From a virus, in the IMG/VR virus record IMGVR_UViG_3300025585_000041, positions 1-64,000 of that record: 64,000 bases of DNA, one strand, 5' to 3'. A program made the position numbers and the translations under genes. The notes below the pieces were generated by a model. The model was given only the letters and a program-made list of their open reading frames with translations. It had not been told where the DNA came from and did no database searches. Of the stretch, positions 18,301-27,027 are shown one piece after another (positions within the stretch are counted from its first letter, which is position 1; each line of letters starts with the position of its first letter).

Positions 18301-18939
18301 ATGGTATATTTTACTGGAGATGGAAAAATTGTATATGATGATTATCCAATAGCGCCTACACATGAACAAAAAATGTCTTGGAAGTTTGGTAGTGATAAAA
18401 GAGTTACTAGTCAAGAGCAATTAGATGAATATGGAGATTATATAAGTGGTCTTAATGCAATACCAGATGATCCAACAGTTTTATATCCAAATGGTTTGGT
18501 AAATAAAGATGTTAAGCCAGCGACTACAGATATTATATTATTTAAAGATGATACTCTTCCAATAGAAATAATGACTGACCTTATATTTGAAAATATAGGT
18601 GGTCAAGAATTAATTAATATTGTAAGATCTGATTTAGTAAACGGTCAAAATATTTTATATCAACCAATTAAAAATCTTAGCAGCATATATTTTCAATATA
18701 ATCCACAAAATATACTTGGTTTACAAGATATAGATGCTAATTATTTTAAGCAGTTTCCTATTAATTTTTCAAGTAAAGTTCCTTTATGTGGTACTGGGCC
18801 TAACTGTTCTATTGTATATATAGACGAATCTACAGGGGATTTAATTATTAATGTTATAAATTTAGCAAAAGATGAACAAGTAGAAATATCCATAATTTCT
18901 AATGGGGAGGTATTAGATGATACAATATATGAGGTGTAA
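18301..18939 (+). CDS. Tail tip / baseplate protein, unknown family
   Basis: 212 aa from the ATG at 18301, one base after the hub gene's stop, preceded by GAGGTG. The N-terminal part is Tyr/Asp-rich ('YFTGDGKIVYDDYPI'). The C-terminal part is beta-like with two Cys ('CGTGPNCSIVYIDESTGDLI'). The location in the tail operon supports a structural role; I do not recognise the family. Confidence 0.65.
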   Translation: MVYFTGDGKIVYDDYPIAPTHEQKMSWKFGSDKRVTSQEQLDEYGDYISGLNAIPDDPTVLYPNGLVNKDVKPATTDIILFKDDTLPIEIMTDLIFENIGGQELINIVRSDLVNGQNILYQPIKNLSSIYFQYNPQNILGLQDIDANYFKQFPINFSSKVPLCGTGPNCSIVYIDESTGDLIINVINLAKDEQVEISIISNGEVLDDTIYEV

Positions 18940-18941
18940 TT

Positions 18942-20054
18942 ATGATAACTAATATTGGAAAAGGCATTATTGCAAAATATCTGATAGGACAGGCTCCTGC
19001 TTATGCGTCCTATATAGCAATTGGTTGCGGTGCAAAGCCATTAAATACAGCACAAGCATTTGGAGACTATACGGATAAAGAGGTTTTAGATTTTGAGATG
19101 TTCCGTGTACCTATCATTTCTAGAGGATATGTAAATGATAATGGAGTTGAAAAAATAGTTTTAACTGCAGAATTGCCAACAGATGAAAGATATGAAATAT
19201 CAGAAGTTGGAATATATTCTGCTGGAGCAAACCCGTCTGCTGGAGCATATGACTCAAGATCTTTATTTGCTTTTACTGTAAATGAAAACTGGGAATATCA
19301 TGATCAACTAGGAAACGCTGGAGCATTAGATATTATTTATGAACCACTAGGAGAAAATAATACTATAGATCAAACACAAAAAGCCTTTCAAACAAACTCC
19401 GATAATTTAGTTTTTACAGATTCTGCAAGAGTTTTGAGATATGAAAGGGCAAGATTTTTCAATAACATTGTTATGATGAGGGGTGATTCTGCAGATTTAG
19501 GAATTTCTTCAAATCACTTATCAATAGGAGAAGGCTCTGCACATATACACCTTGCTGGAACCGCATTAGACTTTAATAAAAATTCACCTACAGATCAAAT
19601 TAAATTAGCCTTTAGTGTTATCAATAAAGATCCAGATGGAGCAATTGTTCCAGACAAGGTTAGAATATTATTAGAGTTTGCAGAATCAGATGCTCCAGGA
19701 GTTAATGAATGGGCAAGGTTTGAAGTCGTTATGGATGCAAACGACTATGATTTTGAAAATAATAGGTATTATGTAATAACGAAACAACTACAAGAACTAT
19801 ATAAAAGTTCTGGTTTTACTTGGAATAACGTTTCAATAGTTAAGATTTATACAACTGTTATAAAAGATAATGAACCTTCTGAAAACTTTTATATAGGATT
19901 AGATGCAATTAGGTTTGAAAATATATCAACTACTAATCCAATATATGGTTTAACGGGATATACAGTATTAAAAAATACCAATGCTGAAACCGTTATTAAA
20001 GAAGCCAATACAACAAATTATATAGAATTTAGATTTGCAATGGATGTGCAATAA
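18942..20054 (+). CDS. Tail fibre or receptor-binding protein (putative)
   Basis: 370 aa. The first ~140 residues ('MITNIGKGIIAKYLIGQAPA', 'YIAIGCGA', 'YEISEVGIYSAGANPS') match the general pattern of tail-collar/fibre N-terminal domains that attach fibres to the baseplate. The remainder is beta-rich and could be a jelly-roll carbohydrate-binding domain ('HLSIGEGSAHIHLAGTALDF'). It overlaps the next gene by one base. Receptor binding is inferred from location and composition. Confidence 0.6.
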   Translation: MITNIGKGIIAKYLIGQAPAYASYIAIGCGAKPLNTAQAFGDYTDKEVLDFEMFRVPIISRGYVNDNGVEKIVLTAELPTDERYEISEVGIYSAGANPSAGAYDSRSLFAFTVNENWEYHDQLGNAGALDIIYEPLGENNTIDQTQKAFQTNSDNLVFTDSARVLRYERARFFNNIVMMRGDSADLGISSNHLSIGEGSAHIHLAGTALDFNKNSPTDQIKLAFSVINKDPDGAIVPDKVRILLEFAESDAPGVNEWARFEVVMDANDYDFENNRYYVITKQLQELYKSSGFTWNNVSIVKIYTTVIKDNEPSENFYIGLDAIRFENISTTNPIYGLTGYTVLKNTNAETVIKEANTTNYIEFRFAMDVQ

Positions 20055-20494
20055 TGTCTAGTCCAGATCAAGGAATAAAAAAAGTTATTATTCCAAAATC
20101 TAAACTTCCAGGTTTTTTTGGCAACAATAAAACATACGTTTTACGATATAGATTTATTTCAGAAGATAAAAATAGAACATCTCACTGGTCTCCAGTTTAT
20201 AAAATAATTGCTGAAGATACACCAGTAGAAATTTTAAATAGTATGGTAATAGATACTAATAACCGTGTTATTAATTTAACATGGGAACCTCAGTTAAATA
20301 TAGGAGAATATCACTTATATGTTAAATGGAATAATCTAGATTGGCAATATTATGGCAAAACATCTCAGACAAATTATTCAATTGTTTATTCTTCAGATAA
20401 AGAGTATATTAATGTTGCTGTTCAGACAAACACAATTCCACTTGAAAGATTTCAAAATGCAACATTATTTGAAAATGAAGGAAGTCTGATATAA
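20054..20494 (+). CDS. Tail-tip protein with fibronectin III-like fold
   Basis: 146 aa. The sequence has the strand pattern and Trp/Tyr spacing of fibronectin type III or Ig-like domains ('YVLRYRFISEDKNRTSHWSP', 'INLTWEPQLNIGEYHLYVKW'). Such small beta domains are common on phage tails and are thought to bind weakly to cell-surface sugars. It starts inside the stop of the preceding fibre gene. Confidence 0.6.
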   Translation: MSSPDQGIKKVIIPKSKLPGFFGNNKTYVLRYRFISEDKNRTSHWSPVYKIIAEDTPVEILNSMVIDTNNRVINLTWEPQLNIGEYHLYVKWNNLDWQYYGKTSQTNYSIVYSSDKEYINVAVQTNTIPLERFQNATLFENEGSLI

Positions 20495-20510
20495 TTAGAC
20501 AGGAGGAAAT

Positions 20511-20954
20511 ATGGCAAAAATACCTTTACCAGAACTAGGTCAACCGCTTGACGTTTCATATATATATCAAATTGCAAATGCAATTAACGAGTTATCATTA
20601 CAGATTTCTCCAGCAATATATAAATATGTTACAGTGGATGTCCCTAATGGAGTATCACAAAATGCAAAGGCATCTGAAACAAGAATAATTGCAGGCTATA
20701 CAGATGTTGTAAAAAGTTCTAATCAGAGTATCGGAAGCCAGCAACCTTTTTCGTATAACTTTCCCGCAGATTTTAAATTTGCCCCAATTGTTACAGCAAG
20801 TCCAATTAATATTGGCGGAACAGAAGCAGGAAAAAATGTTTCGGTAGTAATAAAAAGTATTACTACATCAAAGGTAGATGGCGTTGTTAATTTTAATTCT
20901 AGTGGAGATGTATCCATTGGTATTAATTTAATTATTGTCGGCATACCCAATTAA
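20511..20954 (+). CDS. Small tail or fibre-associated protein
   Basis: 147 aa, preceded by a strong ribosome site (AGGAGG at 20501). The first ~50 residues are helical ('LPELGQPLDVSYIYQIANAI'). The rest is beta-rich and ends in alternating hydrophobic residues ('SSGDVSIGINLIIVGIPN'), suggesting a trimeric tip domain. It is the last gene of the virion block. Function inferred from position. Confidence 0.6.
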   Translation: MAKIPLPELGQPLDVSYIYQIANAINELSLQISPAIYKYVTVDVPNGVSQNAKASETRIIAGYTDVVKSSNQSIGSQQPFSYNFPADFKFAPIVTASPINIGGTEAGKNVSVVIKSITTSKVDGVVNFNSSGDVSIGINLIIVGIPN

Positions 20955-21145
20955 TGATTAAATGTAAAAAATGTTTAAAAAATATGATGGTAGACAGAGT
21001 ATACAACTCATTCTCTCATATAGAAATATATTGTTTTATTTGTGGATCAAGAAAATTTTTTCATCCACCGTCTGATTCGGAGGAAGGTAGATGGTTGCTA
21101 AAAAAGGAATTAGAACGAGCGAAGAATACAATCTCTCCCCTGTAA
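20954..21145 (+). CDS. Small zinc-ribbon protein
   Basis: 63 aa, overlapping the preceding stop (TAATG). Two Cys pairs, 'CKKC' near the start and 'CFIC' about 25 residues later, form a likely zinc ribbon. The C-terminus is helical and charged. It overlaps the following DNA-binding gene by 55 bases, so the two are probably co-translated. It marks the switch from virion to replication genes. Confidence 0.65.
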   Translation: MIKCKKCLKNMMVDRVYNSFSHIEIYCFICGSRKFFHPPSDSEEGRWLLKKELERAKNTISPL

Positions 21146-21633
21146 TTCAGGGTAGTAAAAAAATTTGGTTTTTAAATAAAGATCTTGTAAGGGTGATTCA
21201 TTCTAATAGATCAAATGGCATTATGTCTATTTATAATATTACAAAAGATAAAATTGAAAGTTGTTTAATAAGCGAATTTAAAAATAAAAAAGAAAGAGCA
21301 TATACTGTATCAGAAGCAGCAGATCTTGTCAATAGACATAGAAAATATATGCCAACATTAATGAAACGTGGAATAATACCTACTCCGATTGGAGCACAAA
21401 AAGATGGTAAAAGAGGATGGCAAGTAAGATCTTATTATTCAGAATCGCAAGTTAAAGAGATTCGTGATATACTGGCTACATACCATATTGGTAGACCAAG
21501 AAAAGATAATTTAATAACAAACGATATCACTCCCACTAAGGCTGAATTGACACGCAGAATGGGAGATGGTATACTAACATATACAAAGACTGAAGATGGT
21601 AGATATATACCAGTTTGGTCAGAATCAATATAG
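21091..21633 (+). CDS. Helix-turn-helix DNA-binding protein
   Basis: 180 aa, with GGAGGAAGG just before the ATG. Residues ~70-105 ('AYTVSEAADLVNRHRKYM' then 'LMKRGIIPTPIG') resemble a MerR/excisionase-type winged helix-turn-helix. A second basic region ('IGRPRKDN') follows. As the first sizeable gene after the virion block and upstream of helicase and primase, it may be a transcriptional regulator or an origin-binding protein. Regulation or target cannot be read from the sequence. Confidence 0.6.
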   Translation: MVAKKGIRTSEEYNLSPVIQGSKKIWFLNKDLVRVIHSNRSNGIMSIYNITKDKIESCLISEFKNKKERAYTVSEAADLVNRHRKYMPTLMKRGIIPTPIGAQKDGKRGWQVRSYYSESQVKEIRDILATYHIGRPRKDNLITNDITPTKAELTRRMGDGILTYTKTEDGRYIPVWSESI

Positions 21634-21647
21634 CAGAAGGGTATGAA

Positions 21648-21854
21648 ATGGAAGATACAAAAGTATCAGTAACACTTGGCTACACACTCAATCTTGGAAA
21701 CTTTCAATCTTTAAGATTAGACTTAGGTGTAGTAGATTCAAAGCGTGATGGTGAAAATACAGATCAAGCATTTGAACGTGTATATAAATTTGTTGAAGAT
21801 AAGTTAACAACAAAAATTACAGAAGCAAAAGCAGAACTAGCCGAAAGCGAGTAG
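21648..21854 (+). CDS. Small hypothetical protein
   Basis: 68 aa from the ATG at 21648, preceded by AGAAGGG. A beta-rich start ('VSVTLGYTLNLGNFQSLRLD') is followed by an acidic helix ('QAFERVYKFVEDKLTTKIT'). An upstream in-frame start would lie inside the previous gene. The family is not recognised; it belongs to the replication operon by position. Confidence 0.6.
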   Translation: MEDTKVSVTLGYTLNLGNFQSLRLDLGVVDSKRDGENTDQAFERVYKFVEDKLTTKITEAKAELAESE

Positions 21855-21855
21855 T

Positions 21856-22164
21856 GTGACAGACAAACAGAAGCGCATGGCTCTGTTGAGTAGGTTTGAT
21901 AAACACTATAAGTTTAAACTAGGACAAGGGCCACAGTATAATAAGTGGATTGAACAATGGTCTGCTGATGCATTAGTAGAGTCTTATGGACTTGATAAAT
22001 GTTATCAATTATTAGAATATTATTTTGAAGTTACGGATAATCCAACATGGAATCATTTTGCTTATATTGCACATGATATACTGGAAGCAATACATCAACA
22101 ACAAAAAGATTTAGAAGAAAGACAGCAGCGTAGGGAAAAAGCAAAGGAATGGCTAAGTGAATAA
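21856..22164 (+). CDS. Small helical protein before helicase (possible loader)
   Basis: 102 aa, GTG start. All-helical with many aromatic residues ('FKLGQGPQYNKWIEQWSADA', 'YQLLEYYFEVTDNPTWNHF') and a charged C-terminal coiled coil ('QQQKDLEERQQRREKAKEWL'). It overlaps the DnaB-like helicase gene by eight bases. A role as helicase loader or helicase partner is a guess from position and size. Confidence 0.55.
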   Translation: MTDKQKRMALLSRFDKHYKFKLGQGPQYNKWIEQWSADALVESYGLDKCYQLLEYYFEVTDNPTWNHFAYIAHDILEAIHQQQKDLEERQQRREKAKEWLSE

Positions 22165-23383
22165 TTCAGAATCAAAACTTATATCTGCCGTTCTTAAAGA
22201 TAAGCAAGCGCATGTTATGCTTCAGGCCAATGTTGAGGGCATACTAAAAACACACTTAGATGTTTGGCAATTTATAAGAAAATATTATGAGCATAATGGA
22301 ACAGTTCCTCCAACAGAATTAGTTGTAGAAAAATTTAGAGATTTTGAACCAGTAGATGGAATTGGTTCTACAAAGCATCATCTTGAAGAGTTACAATCTG
22401 AATATCTAGTTAATAGTCTTAAAGATATATTAAGATCTGCTGCGACAGAAGTTCAGGGTGGTCTTGGTGTCGAGGCATTAGAATCTTTAATATCAAAAAC
22501 AGCAGAACTTAGAAAAAACACAGCAGCAATTCGTGATATAGATGTAACAGATTTAGATTCTGCTATTGCATATTTTGAAAATCTTAAAAAGCAACAAGAG
22601 GCTGGTGCCCTTGGAATTAAAACTGGACTTCCAGGATTTGATAATTATTTGCCTTCTGGAATTATGCCAGGACAATTAGGAGTCTTTCTTGCATATCCAG
22701 GCATAGGAAAGTCATGGTTGTCCCTCTATTTTGCTGTACAGGCTTGGAAACAGGGTCGTAGTCCAATGATTATAAGTCTTGAAATGTCTGAGACAGAAGT
22801 GCGTAATCGTGTATTTGCAATTATGGGCGAAGGATTATGGTCACATCGTAAATTAAGTGCTGGTCAAATTGAAATGGACATGTTGAAATCTTGGCATACT
22901 AAAAATGTTCAGGGTAGACCAGAATTTCATATCATATCAAACGATACAGGCGGAGATATAACTCCATTAGTTTTACGTGGCAAAATAGATCAATATAAAC
23001 CAGACTTTGTTATTGTAGATTATTTACAATTAATGAGTCCTAATACTAAGTCTGACAATGAAACTATTCGTATGAAAAATCTTTCACGTGAATTAAAGTT
23101 AATGGCAATCGCTGAAGAAGTCCCAATTATTGCCATATCATCTGCTACCCCCGATGATGTCACTAAACTTGAAACAGTTCCAACACTTGGTCAAACAGCA
23201 TGGTCACGTCAAATTGCCTATGATGCTGACTGGGTTCTTGCTTTAGGTAGGGCTACAAATAGCGATATTATAGAATGCGTATTTCGCAAGAATCGCAATG
23301 GTTTTATGGGTGAATTTTTGGTTCAGGCTGACTTTGACAAGGGATATTATAGGTATAAAGATTATGAAGATAAGTCAGTATAA
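22157..23383 (+). CDS. Replicative DNA helicase, DnaB-like
   Basis: 408 aa, GTG start at 22157. A short helical N-terminal domain is followed by a RecA-fold motor with Walker A 'AYPGIGKS' near residue 179 and a Walker B strand 'PDFVIVDYLQLM'. It ends with the arginine-finger style 'VLALGRATNSDIIECVFRKN' region of DnaB helicases. It unwinds DNA at the phage replication fork, working with the primase and polymerase encoded just downstream. Slightly short compared with bacterial DnaB (~450-470 aa), as usual in phages. Confidence 0.9.
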   Translation: MNNSESKLISAVLKDKQAHVMLQANVEGILKTHLDVWQFIRKYYEHNGTVPPTELVVEKFRDFEPVDGIGSTKHHLEELQSEYLVNSLKDILRSAATEVQGGLGVEALESLISKTAELRKNTAAIRDIDVTDLDSAIAYFENLKKQQEAGALGIKTGLPGFDNYLPSGIMPGQLGVFLAYPGIGKSWLSLYFAVQAWKQGRSPMIISLEMSETEVRNRVFAIMGEGLWSHRKLSAGQIEMDMLKSWHTKNVQGRPEFHIISNDTGGDITPLVLRGKIDQYKPDFVIVDYLQLMSPNTKSDNETIRMKNLSRELKLMAIAEEVPIIAISSATPDDVTKLETVPTLGQTAWSRQIAYDADWVLALGRATNSDIIECVFRKNRNGFMGEFLVQADFDKGYYRYKDYEDKSV

Positions 23384-23391
23384 TATGTGCC

Positions 23392-23718
23392 ATGGAGACA
23401 TATCAGCACAAACCTATAAAAAGGTTTGGGATGGACGGAGTTATTTATGATGACTCCTCTATATATAGATTACAGCAAGAATATATCAGATTATTGGTAT
23501 CTGAAATGCGCTTGTCTGGATATGTTCCAAGATTTGATATTGACCCTCAGTTTACAATAGAATACAATGAAAAAAATAATACATATAATTTTATATTAAG
23601 TATATATGGAATATATATAGGGAGAAAAAAGAGCGAATGGATACTAGGAATAGACGGTACGAAAGCAGTTCATACACAGCCAACCAGATTAAAAGAGTTC
23701 TCTCAGGATCTGGCATAA
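23392..23718 (+). CDS. Hypothetical protein between helicase and primase
   Basis: 108 aa. The sequence is rich in Tyr and Arg ('FGMDGVIYDDSSIYRLQQEY', 'YNEKNNTYNFILSIYGIYIG'). It overlaps the primase gene by 82 bases in another frame. A weak TATAAT lies seven bases before its ATG but overlaps the helicase stop codon. No family recognised; a replication accessory role is suggested by context only. Confidence 0.5.
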   Translation: METYQHKPIKRFGMDGVIYDDSSIYRLQQEYIRLLVSEMRLSGYVPRFDIDPQFTIEYNEKNNTYNFILSIYGIYIGRKKSEWILGIDGTKAVHTQPTRLKEFSQDLA

Positions 23719-24581
23719 ATATAGAAAAAGAGGCAGAGTCTGAGTATGTTGTTTTTTGTCCATTTCACTCAAACCATAGGACCCCTGCTGCAGAAATAAA
23801 TAAGTTTAGTGGATTGTTTTTTTGTTTTTCTTGTAGTCATACTGCAGATTTAATAGAATTAGTTATGCATTGTTCAAATAGGACATATTTTGAGGCTATT
23901 AGATTTATTAAAAGCAAAGAGGTTGAGGTTGATATTCTTTCTGATATATCTTCTAAGTTAGTAGAAAAAGAAGAATGGTCTGAGTTTGATATTAATGTAA
24001 TAGATAGACTTTCCGATCAGGCATTATCAAACGATAGAGCCAAACAATATTTTGATGGCAGGAAAATAACAGAGAATTCTATTAAAAAATTTAAACTTGG
24101 ATATTCTGAAAATCAAGATATGGTAACTATACCTGTTCATAACCATGATGGACTATGTGTTGGATTTGTCGCTAGGTCTATAAGTGGAAAGGAATTTAAA
24201 AATACTCCAGGACTTCCAAAATCAAAATTACTATTTAATTTAAATCGCATTAAAAATGCAAGTCGTGTATATGTTGTAGAGTCATCATTTGATGCAATAA
24301 GACTAGATCAGGTTGGTCTACCAGCAGTTGCTACCTTAGGAGCAAATGTATCATCAAAACAAATATCATTGCTTCAAAAATATTTTAACGATATAGTTAT
24401 TATTGCTGATAATGATGATGCAGGAAACAATATGAAACAAAAAATATTAGAAAGATTAAATAACTCTGTTTCTATAATAAACCTAGAAAGTAAATATAAA
24501 GATATCGGGGATATGGATGATTCTGATATAATTAAGATAGATAAAAGTTTTACCGATCAAATACAAAGGATGTTAGTATGA
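23637..24581 (+). CDS. DNA primase, DnaG-like
   Basis: 314 aa. A CHC2-type zinc finger is visible near residues 38-75 ('FCPFHSNH', then 'LFFCFSCSHTADLIEL'). A Toprim domain follows at ~205-270, with 'VYVVESSFDAIRL' carrying the catalytic Glu and 'VIIADNDDAGN' carrying the Asp residues. It makes RNA primers for lagging-strand synthesis. Shorter than bacterial DnaG (~580 aa): the C-terminal helicase-binding domain is absent. It overlaps the next gene by four bases. Confidence 0.9.
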   Translation: MDTRNRRYESSSYTANQIKRVLSGSGINIEKEAESEYVVFCPFHSNHRTPAAEINKFSGLFFCFSCSHTADLIELVMHCSNRTYFEAIRFIKSKEVEVDILSDISSKLVEKEEWSEFDINVIDRLSDQALSNDRAKQYFDGRKITENSIKKFKLGYSENQDMVTIPVHNHDGLCVGFVARSISGKEFKNTPGLPKSKLLFNLNRIKNASRVYVVESSFDAIRLDQVGLPAVATLGANVSSKQISLLQKYFNDIVIIADNDDAGNNMKQKILERLNNSVSIINLESKYKDIGDMDDSDIIKIDKSFTDQIQRMLV

Positions 24582-24877
24582 AAAATAAAAATCATATGGA
24601 ATGGTTACAGGCTTTAAAAACCATGGGTCATAAAGAATATTGGACAAAGGCAAACATTGTAGAATTTTTTGCTTTTGTTGCCAAAGCAATAATTATTTTA
24701 CCAGGATTACTGTTTGATGTGAGTGTATGGTGGTTTTATATATTTGCATTAGTATCAAGTATTGGACTTATTTGGTCATCTACTGTTAAAACAATACCTA
24801 CCCTAATTTGGTTTAATATTTTATGGTCAATCCTTGCAATACTTTATATTGCAAAATATTTTGGAGTTATTCTTTGA
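24578..24877 (+). CDS. Small membrane protein, three predicted helices
   Basis: 99 aa. Three hydrophobic segments: 'IVEFFAFVAKAIIILPGLLF', 'VWWFYIFALVSSIGLIW' and 'TLIWFNILWSILAILYIAKY'. It starts in the primase stop (ATGA) and its own stop overlaps the halogenase TTG start, so all three genes are coupled. A role in membrane localisation of the adjacent halogenase's product is possible but unsupported. Confidence 0.65.
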   Translation: MKNKNHMEWLQALKTMGHKEYWTKANIVEFFAFVAKAIIILPGLLFDVSVWWFYIFALVSSIGLIWSSTVKTIPTLIWFNILWSILAILYIAKYFGVIL

Positions 24878-26331
24878 AAGTAGTTGTTGCTGGAGGCGGT
24901 ACTGCTGGATATCTTGCTGCTTTAACAATTAATAAAAGATTGCCACATGCAGACATAACGGTAATAGATAGTTCTAGAGTTGGGGTGCTGGGTGCTGGAG
25001 AAGGAACCACAACTAACTTTGCTTATATTTTTGATGAATTAGAATTACCAATAGATAAATTTATAGAGCATACTGGGTCAACATTAAAGAACGGTATAAA
25101 ATTTATAGGATGGTCTAAAAGACAAGATTCATACTTTCATCCATTAATAAATTATGTATCTGATAATGATCTTACAAAAGAAGAACAATTAGAATTATTT
25201 AAGTTAGCATCTATAGAAGTTATGTCAAATAATAATAATTTAGATGATATTAATAAAGGACTTAGTGCTACAAATAAAAATAAACTATCTTGGCCATATA
25301 TTGGATGGCATTTAGATGCTATTAAATTAGCAGAATTTTTTAAAGAAGAGTCAACAAAAAGAGGAATAAAAATAATAGATGATAAAATTAAACATGTTGG
25401 AGAGTTTAATGGAAATATTACTGTTATACACTGTGAGTCTGGTTCTTATCAATGTGATTTTTTAATAGATGCTACTGGATTTAAAAATTTATTTGTTGGG
25501 CATCACTTACAATCTGAATGGGTTGATACATCAGAAAGTTTACCTTGTACTAAAGCATTAGCATTCTTTTTACCACAAGATGAAAATTATTCTATGTGTA
25601 CAGAAATTATAGCAATGAAATATGGTTGGGTATGGAAGACACCGTTAAAACATAGATATGGATGCGGATATGTATACGATCCAAAATATACATCTAAGGA
25701 AAATGCATTAGAAGAAATTTATACTCTTTTTAAAAAAGAAGATGTCAAAGTAGTTAATCATTTTGATTTTAAACCAGGATATTATAAAACACCATGGGTT
25801 AAAAATTGTTTATCTGTTGGGCTTGCTGCGGGATTCTTTGAACCATTACATGCTACGTCTATTATGCTTACTATATACATGTTAAGATTGTTTACGTCTC
25901 CAGAATTTTTAACTGAATATACATTAAATAATAATGAAACAGTTATTGAAAAATATAATGATTTGATATTACAAAAAAATAAAGAACTATTAGGATTTAT
26001 TTATATACATTATTTAACTGACAAAGATAATTCTGAATTTTGGAAAAACTTTAAAATAGAAAATAAAATGCCAGAATATGCAGAAAATGTATTAAGAGAA
26101 TTAGATAAAGATTATATATCACAATACGTTATTTCAAATACTAATAAAACATTTGGATATCAGTCATGGATGACTACATATGTAAATACTGGACAGTTTA
26201 ATAGATCTAATTTGTATTCAGATTTGCAAACTAAGCAAGCATATGATAAACTGTATAATGAAGCAAAAAACTTTGAAGGAATAGATGTTAAAGAGTATTT
26301 ATCTAAGCACTTGACAGATGTTACCTTTTAA
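24874..26331 (+). CDS. Flavin-dependent halogenase (tryptophan halogenase family)
   Basis: 485 aa from a TTG at 24874, which overlaps the preceding stop and puts the FAD-binding 'VVVAGGGTAGYLAAL' at the N-terminus as the family requires. Other hallmarks: 'GAGEGTTTN', the lysine in 'TLKNGIKFIGW' (K72, counterpart of PrnA K79) and 'GWVWKTPL' resembling the WxWxIP signature. The 'FEPLHATSI' segment (residues 322-330) replaces the usual 'EPLES' Glu-Ser with His-Ala. The enzyme would chlorinate or brominate an aromatic substrate using FADH2 and HOCl. The substrate is unknown. No dedicated flavin reductase was recognised nearby. Confidence 0.85.
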   Translation: MKVVVAGGGTAGYLAALTINKRLPHADITVIDSSRVGVLGAGEGTTTNFAYIFDELELPIDKFIEHTGSTLKNGIKFIGWSKRQDSYFHPLINYVSDNDLTKEEQLELFKLASIEVMSNNNNLDDINKGLSATNKNKLSWPYIGWHLDAIKLAEFFKEESTKRGIKIIDDKIKHVGEFNGNITVIHCESGSYQCDFLIDATGFKNLFVGHHLQSEWVDTSESLPCTKALAFFLPQDENYSMCTEIIAMKYGWVWKTPLKHRYGCGYVYDPKYTSKENALEEIYTLFKKEDVKVVNHFDFKPGYYKTPWVKNCLSVGLAAGFFEPLHATSIMLTIYMLRLFTSPEFLTEYTLNNNETVIEKYNDLILQKNKELLGFIYIHYLTDKDNSEFWKNFKIENKMPEYAENVLRELDKDYISQYVISNTNKTFGYQSWMTTYVNTGQFNRSNLYSDLQTKQAYDKLYNEAKNFEGIDVKEYLSKHLTDVTF

Positions 26332-26339
26332 TGTATACT
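26311..26339 (+). promoter_or_regulatory. Consensus promoter for single-strand binding protein
   Basis: TTGACA at 26311-26316, a 17-base spacer, TATACT at 26334-26339, with TG directly before the -10. AAGGAG at 26351-26356 precedes the ATG at 26362. The -35 lies inside the end of the halogenase gene. This is one of the best promoters in the window and suits a highly expressed replication protein. Confidence 0.85.
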
Positions 26340-26361
26340 AGTATAAAACAAAGGAGAAAAA

Positions 26362-27024
26362 ATGAGCGTTATTAAGGGACTAAAAAATATCAACGCCCTG
26401 CTCGATAAGAAAAATGATGAAGGTGCACCAAAGGTGCGATGGCTCAAGTTGGCAGATGGACAATCTGTAAAGATTAGATTCATCGAAGAACTTGATGAAG
26501 ATTCTGCACATTATGTAGAAGACCGTGGTCTTGCACTTGTTGTAAAAGAACATACAAATCCAAAGGACTATAAGCGTAAGGCTGTAGACACAATGGATAC
26601 AGAAGGTCGTGACTGGGCTGAAGAGATGTATCGCAAAGATCCAAAGGGAAACAGTGGATGGCGTGGTCGTCTTCGTTTTTATTGTAATGTTCTTGTTGAT
26701 GATGGGATTGAAGATAAGCCCTATGTCGCAATTTGGTCTATGGGTGTAAGCAAGCAATCCGCATTCAATACAATTCGTGAATATGCACTAGAAACTGGTA
26801 GCATTTCAAATTTACAATGGAAGTTAAAGCGTAATGGTCAGGGAACTGAAACATCTTATACTTTAATTCCATCTGCTCCAGATAAGGAGCCATTTAAGTG
26901 GGAAGGTATTGAGCCATACCCATTGGAGAAGGCGCTTCGTCGTGTGCCATATGCCGAACAAGAAGCATTTTATCTTGGATTCGACTCTCCATCTACTACA
27001 TCAGCGACAAACATCGACTGGTAG
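26362..27024 (+). CDS. Single-stranded DNA-binding protein, gp32-like (putative)
   Basis: 220 aa. The start 'MSVIKGLKNINALLDKK' followed by a beta-rich core ('KVRWLKLADGQSVKIRFIEE', 'WRGRLRFYCNVLVDDG') resembles OB-fold phage ssDNA-binding proteins in the same place relative to polymerase. The C-terminus is flexible and ends near an acidic residue. It coats single strands at the fork. It has its own consensus promoter and host-like codons, in line with the large amount such proteins are needed in. Confidence 0.65.
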   Translation: MSVIKGLKNINALLDKKNDEGAPKVRWLKLADGQSVKIRFIEELDEDSAHYVEDRGLALVVKEHTNPKDYKRKAVDTMDTEGRDWAEEMYRKDPKGNSGWRGRLRFYCNVLVDDGIEDKPYVAIWSMGVSKQSAFNTIREYALETGSISNLQWKLKRNGQGTETSYTLIPSAPDKEPFKWEGIEPYPLEKALRRVPYAEQEAFYLGFDSPSTTSATNIDW

Positions 27025-27027
27025 TAG

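Noticed and set aside
23379-23394. Leaderless promoter before the 23392 gene
   Set aside because: The TATAAT overlaps the helicase stop codon, lacks a TG extension and -35, and is seven bases from the ATG, so chance is likely.
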